Positions 25,938 to 34,359 of a stretch of 40,033 bases of DNA are shown piece by piece. This stretch comes from Bacteroidales bacterium (GTDB lineage: Bacteria; Bacteroidota; Bacteroidia; Bacteroidales; UBA3824), in the NCBI GenBank assembly GCA_017962175.1, contig JAGCVU010000150.1, forward strand, positions 1 through 40,033, read 5' to 3'. The translations under genes and the position numbers were made by a program. The notes below the pieces were generated by a model. It did no database searches and had not been told where the DNA came from. It saw only the letters and a list, made by a program, of their open reading frames with translations. How positions within the stretch are numbered: the stretch's first letter is position 1; the number at the start of each line of letters is the position of its first letter.

Positions 25938-28133
25938 CTATTTGCGCGATTCGCTGAAATGATGTTTTCCACTGCCTACCCACATAGTTTGTTGACTATA
26001 AGGCAATGTTATTTTGGCACGGCAGTTTGGCGGAACGCTAACTCGAAGGTCGAATTTTTTAGCAGTATTTTCAAAACTTACGCACACCGAACCACGCGGA
26101 GTGGGAACGGTAATGTCGGCGTGTTGCAATGTAGAAGGTTTTGGAGCAACCGATAGCGAGGCAAATCCCGGCGAAAGAGGCTCCACACCCATAATCTTGC
26201 GAACAATAATATTGGCTGGTGATGCTCCCCAAGCGTGATTCCAATCTTGATCGGGTTTAAATTCCATATCCCAAGCCTCGGTAGTAATAGTGCTACCTGA
26301 GCGTATCATATTATAAAAACTACGTTTTGTAGTGTCGGTAAGCAACTTAAAAGCCGAATCAGCCAAGCCGTTATCATAAAGAGCATCAAAAAGATACTGT
26401 GCTCCGTAAACACTACAAGCCATTCCTTTACTCTGAACAAAATTTTTCACAAAGCCGCGCGACTCGTTGTCAACAATACCAAAAGCAAGAGGAAACAGAT
26501 TGGCATGCAACGAAGTATGACTAGTGGCAAGATTGTCGATATAAAAACCGCAACTATCGGTAAGCATAGCGTTGATAGAATTGCGTGTAGCACTTGCCAT
26601 ATCAATGTAGTTGTCGGCATCAAACCTATTGCCAATAGCGTTGGCTATGTCGGCAAGCAGCAAAAGAGCCTTGTAATGAAAAGCATTTACCACAGTATTG
26701 CACACGCCACGTTCGTAGCCGTCGGTTTCACATTCGGGAGCATCAATTAGGTCGCGAATTTCACGACCACGAAAATTAACACGCTGTAGATGTTCCAAAT
26801 TGGTGATTTTGTTGCCGGTGCGAATAAGACCATCGTCAGAACGAAGAAACATCAGTGTCTTATCTTTGAGCACAGGGTAATATTTTTTGAGAATGCGGTC
26901 GTCGCCGGAATAAAGATAGTCGTTCCAAGCAATGAATAAAGTTTGCAAAATACCCTCGGTTTGATTTGTGGGATTATTAATAAGGTGTTCCAATGTGGCA
27001 CGAGCTATTGAGTAATGATAATCAACCGAATAGTGACTCAATTGATTAATAAGCGTAGCCGTTTCGTAAGGAATACGTTCACGGTCGCCGTCGACAAAGA
27101 GACCGGCAAATGTGGTAGTACGCAAAGAATGTTTGCTCAAATCCCAAAGTTGATTAAGAATAGTATCTGACGAATAAAAATCAGAAGCCATTTCGTCGAA
27201 AGGGTAACTCACCGACGACCGCACGGCATCGCGATAAAGAAATGCTCCATTGTAACCCTCTATCTGACAATATCTAAACGGAAAAACTTGTCCAATATAG
27301 TTAGGCATAAAAATAGGCGACACACCGCTCTCGTTTTCGTTGGGATTGGTATTGCGTTTATCGTTGCGGATGGTAAATTCATAAAAACTACGCACAGAAT
27401 CAAGCGTAAGCTGATAAGAAGCATAACGTCGCGAGCCTCCCGGTTTGATTACAACTCCATTGCTATCAGCCACTTCTCCAAGACGAATGGTAACAACCTG
27501 ATTGGGCATCACATTAGAAAAATGAAACTTAATTTGCGAAAAAGCATCCTTGCCAAAATCCAGCATTAGAGTGCGACGGGGATGAGTAATCAGCACAGGC
27601 ATCTGATCCGATTTTTGCAACGGTAGCAAAGCTGAAGCCTCGTCGGGTTCGGTAGACACCACAAAACCCTTTGGCTCGGCATATTCCGAACAACGTTGTT
27701 TTTGATCGTAAACCTTTACTGTATAATAATATATAGAGCCGGGCGATAGCGGGCGACCTTGATATTCCACGCCTGTGGAGTTGCGGTCGTCAACAATACC
27801 GCTATCCCAAATATCAGCGCTACCCTCGGCAAGCAAATCGGGTGAAGTTGCCACCAAGAGTCGGTATTGTGATTGAAAAGTTTCTTTATTTTTGCTAACA
27901 ATCTGCCAACCAAAATGCGGACGAGTAGTGCTGATTTCTGCCACTTGAAGATTTGGGTCGTTGAAATCAAAATCAGAAATTGGAATATTGGTTACCGATC
28001 CGTTAGAAAACACTACATCGGTTTCCTCTATCAGATCCACCGTTAAACGGCAAACCTTAAGAGAGCCTTTTGAAGATTGCGCCATAGACTGCAATCCACA
28101 CAAAACCAATAATATACAAATATATCTGTACAT
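25938..28133 (-). CDS. Glycoside hydrolase family 78 (alpha-L-rhamnosidase-like)
   Basis: The 731-residue secreted protein has a signal peptide (~1-18). The N-terminal beta domain (~60-165) has ADIWDSG...GVEYQGRPLSPG, typical of bacterial rhamnosidases. A second beta domain (~180-310) precedes the (alpha/alpha)6 barrel (~315-650), which has VDGDRERIPYE at 348-357 and TTEAWDMEF at 618-625, and a C-terminal beta domain follows. Acidic residues in the last two motifs are likely catalytic, by family position. GH78 removes alpha-L-rhamnose from pectin, flavonoids or glycans. The gene lies 9 nt after the second rhomboid gene. Confidence 0.85.
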   Translation of the reverse strand: MYRYICILLVLCGLQSMAQSSKGSLKVCRLTVDLIEETDVVFSNGSVTNIPISDFDFNDPNLQVAEISTTRPHFGWQIVSKNKETFQSQYRLLVATSPDLLAEGSADIWDSGIVDDRNSTGVEYQGRPLSPGSIYYYTVKVYDQKQRCSEYAEPKGFVVSTEPDEASALLPLQKSDQMPVLITHPRRTLMLDFGKDAFSQIKFHFSNVMPNQVVTIRLGEVADSNGVVIKPGGSRRYASYQLTLDSVRSFYEFTIRNDKRNTNPNENESGVSPIFMPNYIGQVFPFRYCQIEGYNGAFLYRDAVRSSVSYPFDEMASDFYSSDTILNQLWDLSKHSLRTTTFAGLFVDGDRERIPYETATLINQLSHYSVDYHYSIARATLEHLINNPTNQTEGILQTLFIAWNDYLYSGDDRILKKYYPVLKDKTLMFLRSDDGLIRTGNKITNLEHLQRVNFRGREIRDLIDAPECETDGYERGVCNTVVNAFHYKALLLLADIANAIGNRFDADNYIDMASATRNSINAMLTDSCGFYIDNLATSHTSLHANLFPLAFGIVDNESRGFVKNFVQSKGMACSVYGAQYLFDALYDNGLADSAFKLLTDTTKRSFYNMIRSGSTITTEAWDMEFKPDQDWNHAWGASPANIIVRKIMGVEPLSPGFASLSVAPKPSTLQHADITVPTPRGSVCVSFENTAKKFDLRVSVPPNCRAKITLPYSQQTMWVGSGKHHFSESRK

Positions 28134-28142
28134 AATCAGAAA

Positions 28143-29066
28143 TTATTTGCGACTTGCCCTAAAGAGAAAATCTTTTTCCTCTTTGGTAAGATTGTCGTAG
28201 CCGCTTTTTGAAATTTTTTCGAGAATACGGTCAATTTTTTCGTTTTCGTCGTGTTTGTTACGATTAAAATCACCATCTGAAACGGTTGTAGCTTCGGTGT
28301 ATTCCACATTGCTACTCTCTTTTGAGCTGTAACTTACCTTCATTTTTGGACGTTTGGGTGAATCAGAACCTCCAAACCACGACACCACACTATCGGTAAT
28401 GGAACAAAACCAGCGAGTAATATCAGTGCCGTTTTTAAGACAAAGAGCAAAAATGGCTCCAAACGCTGCTCCGCCAAGGTGCGAAATATGTCCACCCGGA
28501 TTGTTGCCTGCAATGGAAAGCACATCAATAACCACATATATAATGCCCAACCATTTGAGTGCAACCGGCAGAATACCAAAGAAAAGCAACTGCATCTGAG
28601 GACGTGCCACACAAACTGCTATCACCACAGCCGACACTGCAGCCGAAGCTCCCAAACAGCACGAAACAGCAAGCGAGGGGGCAAAAGCCGGAAACAGATT
28701 GTACGCAGCCACATAAAAAAGTGCACCGCTCAATCCGCCGAGAATATACACTGCAAATAGTCTACGACCATCAAATACATCCAAGAAAACTTTTCCTAAG
28801 AAATAGAGCCACAACATATTACCTACAATATGCCAGAATCCTGAATGTAGAAACATATATGAGATCGGAGTCCAAAATCTGTCGGCAAGTTTTGCCAACG
28901 AAGCGGGTACTGCCAAATATTCCAACACAGTACCTTCTACATCGTATGGCGATGCAGCCAAGAAATTGAAAAGTTCTGCAATCTGAATGAGCAGAAAAAC
29001 AATCACATTTGCAGCAATCAGTTTTGTAACCATGCTGCCGGTGGCTATAGATTTCAAATTGTTCAT
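28143..29066 (-). CDS. Rhomboid-family intramembrane serine protease (with C-terminal tail domain)
   Basis: The 307-residue protein has about six membrane helices. Asn83 (HIVGNMLW), Ser141 in LGASAAV and His196 in HISHLGGAAFG form the rhomboid active site. A cytoplasmic tail (~230-307) ends in IDRILEKISKSGYDNLTKEE, a motif that recurs at the end of Bacteroidota rhomboids (DUF6576-like, from memory). Rhomboids cleave single-pass membrane proteins. It lies 3 nt after the other rhomboid gene, probably translationally coupled. Substrate unknown. Confidence 0.92.
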   Translation of the reverse strand: MNNLKSIATGSMVTKLIAANVIVFLLIQIAELFNFLAASPYDVEGTVLEYLAVPASLAKLADRFWTPISYMFLHSGFWHIVGNMLWLYFLGKVFLDVFDGRRLFAVYILGGLSGALFYVAAYNLFPAFAPSLAVSCCLGASAAVSAVVIAVCVARPQMQLLFFGILPVALKWLGIIYVVIDVLSIAGNNPGGHISHLGGAAFGAIFALCLKNGTDITRWFCSITDSVVSWFGGSDSPKRPKMKVSYSSKESSNVEYTEATTVSDGDFNRNKHDENEKIDRILEKISKSGYDNLTKEEKDFLFRASRK

Positions 29067-29069
29067 AAC

Positions 29070-29879
29070 TTAACTGTTAAAAAATTTGTTGCCGGGAAAC
29101 CTCCGCCAAATCAACATCAGCACTACGCCGGCGAGTAATCCTCCAAGGTGAGCCCAGTGCGCCACATTGTCGCCGCTGAAGTCATTAACCCCCAGAAACA
29201 ATTCTAAAAGTCCGTAAATCAATACAAAATATTTAGCTTTTATGCCAATAGGCACAAAAATAATCTGCAATTTCATATCAGGAAACATCATAGCAAACGC
29301 CAAAAGCAATCCGAATACCGCTCCGGAAGCACCCACCATAGGCGCCGAGGTAACGGAGGTAACTATAGATGTAACTTGCGAGCGAATATTATCGAGTGAG
29401 TCTAAATCAGAAGACACCTCAGACCAATGCTCAATAATTTCGTAAACGGCAGCAAGATTAAAACCATCGCACTTTTGAGCAATAGCCTCTAAACCATTGG
29501 CAGTGGGAGACGCCATAAAATCGTTGTAAGCTTGCAACAGCGGCTCAAAATGAAAATAGTTCATTGCAGTGTTTGCCACTGCTGCTCCCAAACCTGTAAC
29601 AAGATAATAAAACATAAAACGCTTTGTGCCCCAGACTCTTTCCAAAATTACGCCGAATAAAAACAGCGCATACATATTAAAAAACAAATGGAACAATCCG
29701 CCGTGCATAAACATATATGTAAAATACTGGAACGGACGGAAATGGGCACTCTTAACATAATACAACGCCAAATAATCTGTTAAATCAATACCTTGAGCCA
29801 CCTGCAACAGCCATGTTAATACAAACATAGCAATATTGGCTATCAGCAAAATTTTGGCGCCCCGAGTTATTTGTAGCAT
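29070..29879 (-). CDS. Rhomboid-family intramembrane serine protease with an extended loop
   Basis: The 269-residue protein has Asn68 (HLFFNMYALF), Ser185 in MVGASGAVFG and His244 in AHWAHLGGLLAG, all of the active-site residues. A loop of ~70 residues (~108-178), partly amphipathic and Ser/Asp-rich, separates the second half from the first and is longer than in E. coli GlpG. It lies between mutL (24-nt gap) and the tail-bearing rhomboid (3-nt gap). Both proteases look catalytically complete. Substrate unknown. Confidence 0.92.
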   Translation of the reverse strand: MLQITRGAKILLIANIAMFVLTWLLQVAQGIDLTDYLALYYVKSAHFRPFQYFTYMFMHGGLFHLFFNMYALFLFGVILERVWGTKRFMFYYLVTGLGAAVANTAMNYFHFEPLLQAYNDFMASPTANGLEAIAQKCDGFNLAAVYEIIEHWSEVSSDLDSLDNIRSQVTSIVTSVTSAPMVGASGAVFGLLLAFAMMFPDMKLQIIFVPIGIKAKYFVLIYGLLELFLGVNDFSGDNVAHWAHLGGLLAGVVLMLIWRRFPGNKFFNS

Positions 29880-29903
29880 TTTATTTTATTGAAATATAAT
29901 TAT

Positions 29904-31760
29904 TTATGAATTAGTAAAACGTTTTTCGATTTCGTCTAAGCCAATAATCACAATAGCAGGATCGCCTTCGGGCGAAAAATTCGGAGCATTGGTGGCAAAA
30001 AGCGAATCGATAAGTTGCCGCATCTCTTCGGGCGTAAGGGTCTTGCCGTAAGGAATCACCTCGCGGTTGGCTGCGGCTATGGCTAATATATCTTTGATTG
30101 AGGTAGACACATTGCCATGTCCCTCTTTGTAACTGTCGATAATGTCGGTAACAACATTAGTGGCTGTGTCGGGCGAAAGAAATGGCGGTATACCTTTGAT
30201 AACAACGCTATTATCTTCGTTAAATTCCATATCAAAACCCACCACTTGAAACTCGTCTCTGATATCAAACGCCATAGCAAAACTCTGCACATCAAGGTTC
30301 AGAGTAATAGGATAAAGTAGTGTTTGAACGGCATCGGCATTAACATCCACCTTCTCGATATATTTTTGATAGAGCACACGTTTGTGAGCACGGCGCTGGT
30401 CTATCACCATAATACCTGATTTAGAAGGACTTACAATATATTTGTTTTTTATCTGAATCAATCTGTTCTCAACCTTTGGCGCAAACGTGCCCGATTCGCT
30501 TGAAAGAGTGGCGCCATCATCGTGCATAATGCCGTTGTTGTAAAGGCGATCCCAGTTTTCAAGATTGTGGCGTTCACGCTCGGGCATGGGCGCCGATTGA
30601 TAATGCATCGACGAGTGCGAAGAATGTTCGCCGCTATTGCTATCATTGTCGAAAGGATTGTAAAACGGATTAAACGAAACCTTCGGCATTGGAGGCATAG
30701 GAGCATCCTTAGAAAAATAAGGTACGTCGATATCATCGCTTTCAGAATCAAAATCGATGGCAGGAGCCACATCGCTCTTCGACAAAGTTTCTCTAATGCC
30801 GGCTTGTAGCAAACGGAAAATGTCGGAGGCATTTTCAAAATTAATCTCTGTTTTAGTGGGATGCACGTTGACATCTATACTGCGCGGGTCAACCTCAAAA
30901 TAGAGAAAGTATGGCGGAATGCAGTCGGGACGCACAAGATTTTCGTAAGCCAACGCCACAGCCTTGTGAAAATATTGGCTTTTCATAAAACGACTGTTGA
31001 CAAAGAAAAACTCCTTGTCGCTACGTTTTTTAGAGGCGGCGGGTTTGCCGGTGAAACCTGAAATCTTAACTATCGAAGTGTCAATCTCCACAGGTATAAG
31101 TTCTTGATTGAGATTTTTGCCAAAAACATTGACAATTCTCTGTTTCAGAGTACTTTGCGGAAGATTGTAGATAATTGTTCCATTATGATAAAGCGAAAAG
31201 CTAATTGCCGGATGAGTAAGCGCAATACGCTGAAACTCAGTAACAATATGTTGCAATTCGGTGCTATTGGCCTTTAGAAACTTGCGACGAGCCGGCACGT
31301 TAAAAAACAAGTTTTTTACACTGAAATTAGTGCCGACAGTGGTGCTAACGGGATTCTGTCCCATAAACTGCGAACCATTGATAATTACCTGTGTGCCAAT
31401 AGAATCCTCCTCGCGACGAGTTTTCAATTCTACCTCTGCCACAGCTGCTATAGAAGCCAAAGCCTCGCCTCTAAAACCCTTGGTACATATGCAGAAAAGA
31501 TCATCGGAAGAATAAATCTTCGACGTGGCATGGCGTTCAAAACTCATACGAGCATCGGCGGTACTCATACCGCAACCGTTGTCGATTACCTGCACAAGGG
31601 TTCTACCGGCGTCCTTGATGTTTACAGTGATTTCATCGGCACCGGCGTCAACCGAGTTTTCCACCAGTTCCTTTACAACAGATGCCGGACGTTGAATAAC
31701 TTCACCAGCCGCAATTTGGTTGGCAAGAGCGTCAGACATTAGTCTAATAACATCAGCCAT
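29904..31760 (-). CDS. mutL: DNA mismatch repair protein MutL
   Basis: The 618-residue protein has the GHKL ATPase: KELVENSVDAGA (Glu31, Asn35), DNGCGM, GFRGEALASI, and the transducer domain (~215-335). The linker (~340-430) is Asp/Ser/His-rich. In the C-terminal domain the endonuclease motif DQHA(x)2E(x)4E is degenerate: Asp454-Gln455 is followed by RRAHKR, with Lys and Gln at the Glu positions. The late CPHGRP motif is absent, with SPEGDP in its place. Such MutL is probably not a nicking enzyme. It coordinates repair with MutS. Confidence 0.97.
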   Translation of the reverse strand: MADVIRLMSDALANQIAAGEVIQRPASVVKELVENSVDAGADEITVNIKDAGRTLVQVIDNGCGMSTADARMSFERHATSKIYSSDDLFCICTKGFRGEALASIAAVAEVELKTRREEDSIGTQVIINGSQFMGQNPVSTTVGTNFSVKNLFFNVPARRKFLKANSTELQHIVTEFQRIALTHPAISFSLYHNGTIIYNLPQSTLKQRIVNVFGKNLNQELIPVEIDTSIVKISGFTGKPAASKKRSDKEFFFVNSRFMKSQYFHKAVALAYENLVRPDCIPPYFLYFEVDPRSIDVNVHPTKTEINFENASDIFRLLQAGIRETLSKSDVAPAIDFDSESDDIDVPYFSKDAPMPPMPKVSFNPFYNPFDNDSNSGEHSSHSSMHYQSAPMPERERHNLENWDRLYNNGIMHDDGATLSSESGTFAPKVENRLIQIKNKYIVSPSKSGIMVIDQRRAHKRVLYQKYIEKVDVNADAVQTLLYPITLNLDVQSFAMAFDIRDEFQVVGFDMEFNEDNSVVIKGIPPFLSPDTATNVVTDIIDSYKEGHGNVSTSIKDILAIAAANREVIPYGKTLTPEEMRQLIDSLFATNAPNFSPEGDPAIVIIGLDEIEKRFTNS

Positions 31761-31779
31761 CGCAGAAAACTATTCGGTC

Positions 31780-32067
31780 TTAGATAAAATGAAAATATTG
31801 GTTAGCAAAATAGGCACCCGCCATCAGTATCACAAACAATACAGTGCGGCGACGGTTGGCCTGTTTGAGGTCGCTTTTGCGACGCTCGTACATACGGCGA
31901 AAAGTGCCGTGTTGAAGTATACGAGTGTCTTCGTCGTCCTCTTTGCCGAGTTCTTTGCGAATACGTGCGCGACGAATTTTCAAATCCTCCTTGCGAGGGT
32001 CGTAGTAGCGCGGAATGTACTCAAACTCATGTATTTTCATCTCAGGGAAAAAACGTGGAAGTCCCAT
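31780..32067 (-). CDS. Small membrane protein conserved next to mutL
   Basis: The 95-residue protein has a charged, probably cytoplasmic N-terminal segment (motif EYIPRYYDPRKEDLK, ~15-29, rich in Arg/Lys/Glu) and one C-terminal membrane helix (~75-92). I know similar short proteins beside mutL in Bacteroidota but no function. Its start is 29 nt after a perfect TAnnTTTG box, and mutL follows by 19 nt, so it heads the mutL-rhomboid-rhomboid-GH78 run. Confidence 0.75.
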   Translation of the reverse strand: MGLPRFFPEMKIHEFEYIPRYYDPRKEDLKIRRARIRKELGKEDDEDTRILQHGTFRRMYERRKSDLKQANRRRTVLFVILMAGAYFANQYFHFI

Positions 32068-32096
32068 AGCAAATGTTTTTTATCGTTAATAATGCG

Positions 32097-32104
32097 CAAA
32101 TATA
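32097..32104 (-). promoter_or_regulatory. -7 promoter box for the small-protein/mutL run
   Basis: The minus strand reads TATATTTG, a perfect TAnnTTTG box, 29 nt before the first start codon. No convincing -33 box lies 19-21 nt upstream. Confidence 0.55.
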
Positions 32105-32157
32105 AACAATTGCTTTGAAAAAATAAGATTTTTAACGTTTTTTTTAACAATGCTTGA

Positions 32158-32877
32158 CTAAATGTTGGTTTCCACCTTGTAACCGTCGTACACCACCACC
32201 CATTTGTCGCCATAAAAACGCACAAGATTTACAACTGTGCCTTTTTTGGCAAACTTTTGAAGCACAGAGCAAAGGTCGTCGGGTATACCTTGAAATGCCA
32301 TTCCAGTACGTCCGTAAAGCAATACCCACCCGTCGGTGCCGTAAAATGCCGATTCGCGTATGGGGGCTTTCTTCTTGTTTAATTGGGCAAGTTTAGCCAC
32401 CATTTTTTGTGGTAAACCTCGGGCAATGAAGCCGTTAGAGCCAAATACCATTAGCCGTGTACCATTTTTGTAGGCAACGCTTTTGATATTTTTATCTTTT
32501 TTGGATACAGCTTCCAATTCGGTGGCAAAATCGGTGGGCAACGACTGTGCTGTATATTGCTTGCCGCCATACACAAGCACAAACGATGAATCACTGAGCA
32601 ACAAGGCTTTATCAATAGAAGTTCCGGCTGAATTAAGTTTGCCAAGCATATTTTCAAGTGAAGATGGAATGTAACTATAGCTATAACCTATGTCGCCGTA
32701 GAGTATCAGCCAATGGCCGTCGGAGTTAAAGGCAATATCGTGAATATCAACCTTTTTGGCAGAAATATCAGCAAGCTCTTTCTTGCAGTTTTCGAGCAAC
32801 TGGCTGTCGATGGTCTGCGCGGTAGTAATGAGAGGTACCAACACAGAAAAGACAATGATGTATAATAACTTTTTCAT
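32158..32877 (-). CDS. Secreted repeat protein of unknown function
   Basis: The 239-residue protein has a signal peptide (~1-20, TTA|QT). Four repeats of 42-43 residues and one partial repeat follow. Each repeat has a pattern such as GHWLILYG..G....IP..L...L, with aromatic or hydrophobic positions at 56, 99, 142, 184 and 226. A beta-beta-alpha unit or propeller-like fold is possible. I recognise no family. It is bounded upstream by the terminator of the FIST-like gene. No clear promoter was found for it. Confidence 0.75.
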   Translation of the reverse strand: MKKLLYIIVFSVLVPLITTAQTIDSQLLENCKKELADISAKKVDIHDIAFNSDGHWLILYGDIGYSYSYIPSSLENMLGKLNSAGTSIDKALLLSDSSFVLVYGGKQYTAQSLPTDFATELEAVSKKDKNIKSVAYKNGTRLMVFGSNGFIARGLPQKMVAKLAQLNKKKAPIRESAFYGTDGWVLLYGRTGMAFQGIPDDLCSVLQKFAKKGTVVNLVRFYGDKWVVVYDGYKVETNI

Positions 32878-32948
32878 GGCCGTTGTGTTTTAATAGTTTG
32901 CAATATGTTGACTTCATTAAAAAGACAACCGCCGGAGCATTATCCCCT

Positions 32949-32980
32949 AAAAAAAACGTCTGCCCAAAAACAGGCAGACG
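32949..32980 (-). terminator. Intrinsic terminator after the FIST-like gene
   Basis: On the minus strand CGTCTGCC pairs with GGCAGACG over 8 bp, with an 8-nt loop, followed by eight T. It starts 36 nt after the stop of the FIST-like gene. It isolates that unit from the repeat-protein gene. Confidence 0.88.
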
Positions 32981-33016
32981 CTAAAAAAACAGAGGGATAT
33001 AAAATAAAGAGAGAGT

Positions 33017-34012
33017 TTATTTCACTTTGTCGATTTCGAGAGTAACAACCGTTTTGTTAAGCAACTGATAACCAATTTCGCCGAATGCGTACACACCGTT
33101 TTTGCAGATGGCGCGTCCATCGAAATTACCACCCGAATAGTACGATACACACGAGAAGCATGTCAACACATCGCAACGTTTTGAGCTGAGGGTGTTGTTA
33201 AACATCGACAGATAGTCGGCTCCGTTTTTAACAAGGTGATAAGTATCGCCGGCATATACAGGTGAGAAGAATGTTACCTCGCCTTTCTTGGTGTCTACAA
33301 TCTTAACGTCGCGGTTGATGAGTGCGCCGTTTTGCGATGTAATCATCTGAGTATATCCACCAAGACGAGGTTTAACTGTGTTTTCAAAATAATCGGCTAT
33401 GTTGGCGGGTTTGCCGTCGATTGTGCAGTCAGATTGAACAAATCCGTCTTTGGGGAATACAATGGTGGGAGTATTTTCGTCGATAGTATCAAAGTTTACA
33501 ATTTCGGCACGAGCTGCAAGGAAGTCGGGCAATTCGATATACATAACTGTTGCAAGGCTGTCGGAGAGCTGTCCGTCGATACCCGAAACGGTTTTGGGAA
33601 TTTTTTTGCCATAATCTTCAAACTTGGTGGCTGCCACATATCCAACAACGGGATTATCAAACATACCTTCGTAAGAGAGGGCATTGTTGGCAAATGTGTA
33701 GTAAACCTGCGAATCAATAGGTATAGTTACTACCACAAAACCGTTTTTGTATCCGTTTTTGGCAATGTCTTGAATATTTTTTTCGTCGTAAACTGCCAAT
33801 TTGCAGCTTTGAGCTACAAGGGTGAAATCGTCTACAAAAATTTTGTCTTCGTCGAGTTTTCCAACCGAATCAACAAAATAGAGCGATGTACCACCAATCC
33901 AATTGCCTTTGGGTAATCCCGAAAGAGCTTTATCGCTGCCCGTGAGCAACATTACACGACCATTATTAATAAAGTCGATAACTTCCTGTTTTGTGTATAA
34001 TTTATTTTCCAT
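33017..34012 (-). CDS. FIST-like protein (DUF6976 type), unknown function
   Basis: The 331-residue protein has no signal peptide or membrane helix. The N-terminal YTKQEVIDFINNGRVMLLTG and GNWIGGTSLYF, and the C-terminal FGEIGYQLLNKTVV, match what I remember of the DUF6976/FIST-like family, which is related to small-ligand sensory domains. The assignment is from memory. The gene is 6 nt after a small ORF and ends at a strong terminator, so the two form a compact unit. Cytoplasmic sensing is an inference only. Confidence 0.6.
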   Translation of the reverse strand: MENKLYTKQEVIDFINNGRVMLLTGSDKALSGLPKGNWIGGTSLYFVDSVGKLDEDKIFVDDFTLVAQSCKLAVYDEKNIQDIAKNGYKNGFVVVTIPIDSQVYYTFANNALSYEGMFDNPVVGYVAATKFEDYGKKIPKTVSGIDGQLSDSLATVMYIELPDFLAARAEIVNFDTIDENTPTIVFPKDGFVQSDCTIDGKPANIADYFENTVKPRLGGYTQMITSQNGALINRDVKIVDTKKGEVTFFSPVYAGDTYHLVKNGADYLSMFNNTLSSKRCDVLTCFSCVSYYSGGNFDGRAICKNGVYAFGEIGYQLLNKTVVTLEIDKVK

Positions 34013-34018
34013 AGTTGA

Positions 34019-34264
34019 TTACCAAGATTTAAAAATTTCTTTAAAATCGGCGCGAACCGCCAACGAATACTTCATACATAGGTCGTAAAGACTGTCGAGA
34101 GATTTTTCAACAGTGGTGCGACCGTGTTCGATATCTTTCCGAATCTGATAGATCCGGAGCTGCAACACGTAGTTTTTAAACTCGTGCTGTATCTCGCCGG
34201 TAATCAGCTTTGCCCATTCAGGTCGGCTCTTTGATGGAATCGCACTTGTAAATGTGTCTGACAT
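34019..34264 (-). CDS. Small cytoplasmic protein of unknown function
   Basis: The 81-residue product has no membrane segment. It is mostly helical and charged (EFKNYVLQLRIYQIRKDIEHG, then ...YSLAVRADFKEIFKSW). It lies 6 nt before the FIST-like gene and 32 nt after a good promoter box, so it probably heads that two-gene unit. I recognise no family. A partner or regulator role for the FIST-like protein is possible but unsupported. Confidence 0.65.
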   Translation of the reverse strand: MSDTFTSAIPSKSRPEWAKLITGEIQHEFKNYVLQLRIYQIRKDIEHGRTTVEKSLDSLYDLCMKYSLAVRADFKEIFKSW

Positions 34265-34295
34265 AATTATTGGGTTTTGATATTTGTAATTGTCG

Positions 34296-34326
34296 TAAAG
34301 GTATGGCTAAATTTTTTAAAAGTCAA
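34296..34326 (-). promoter_or_regulatory. Probable promoter for the small protein/FIST-like unit
   Basis: On the minus strand TTG (34326-34324) precedes TACCTTTA (34303-34296) by 20 nt. The -7 box has one mismatch from TAnnTTTG. It lies in the 95-nt gap after the LytTR gene, where I see no terminator, and 32 nt before the small protein start. Confidence 0.55.
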
Positions 34327-34359
34327 GTTTTTTTTCGATTTTTTTTAATTTTTTTTGAG

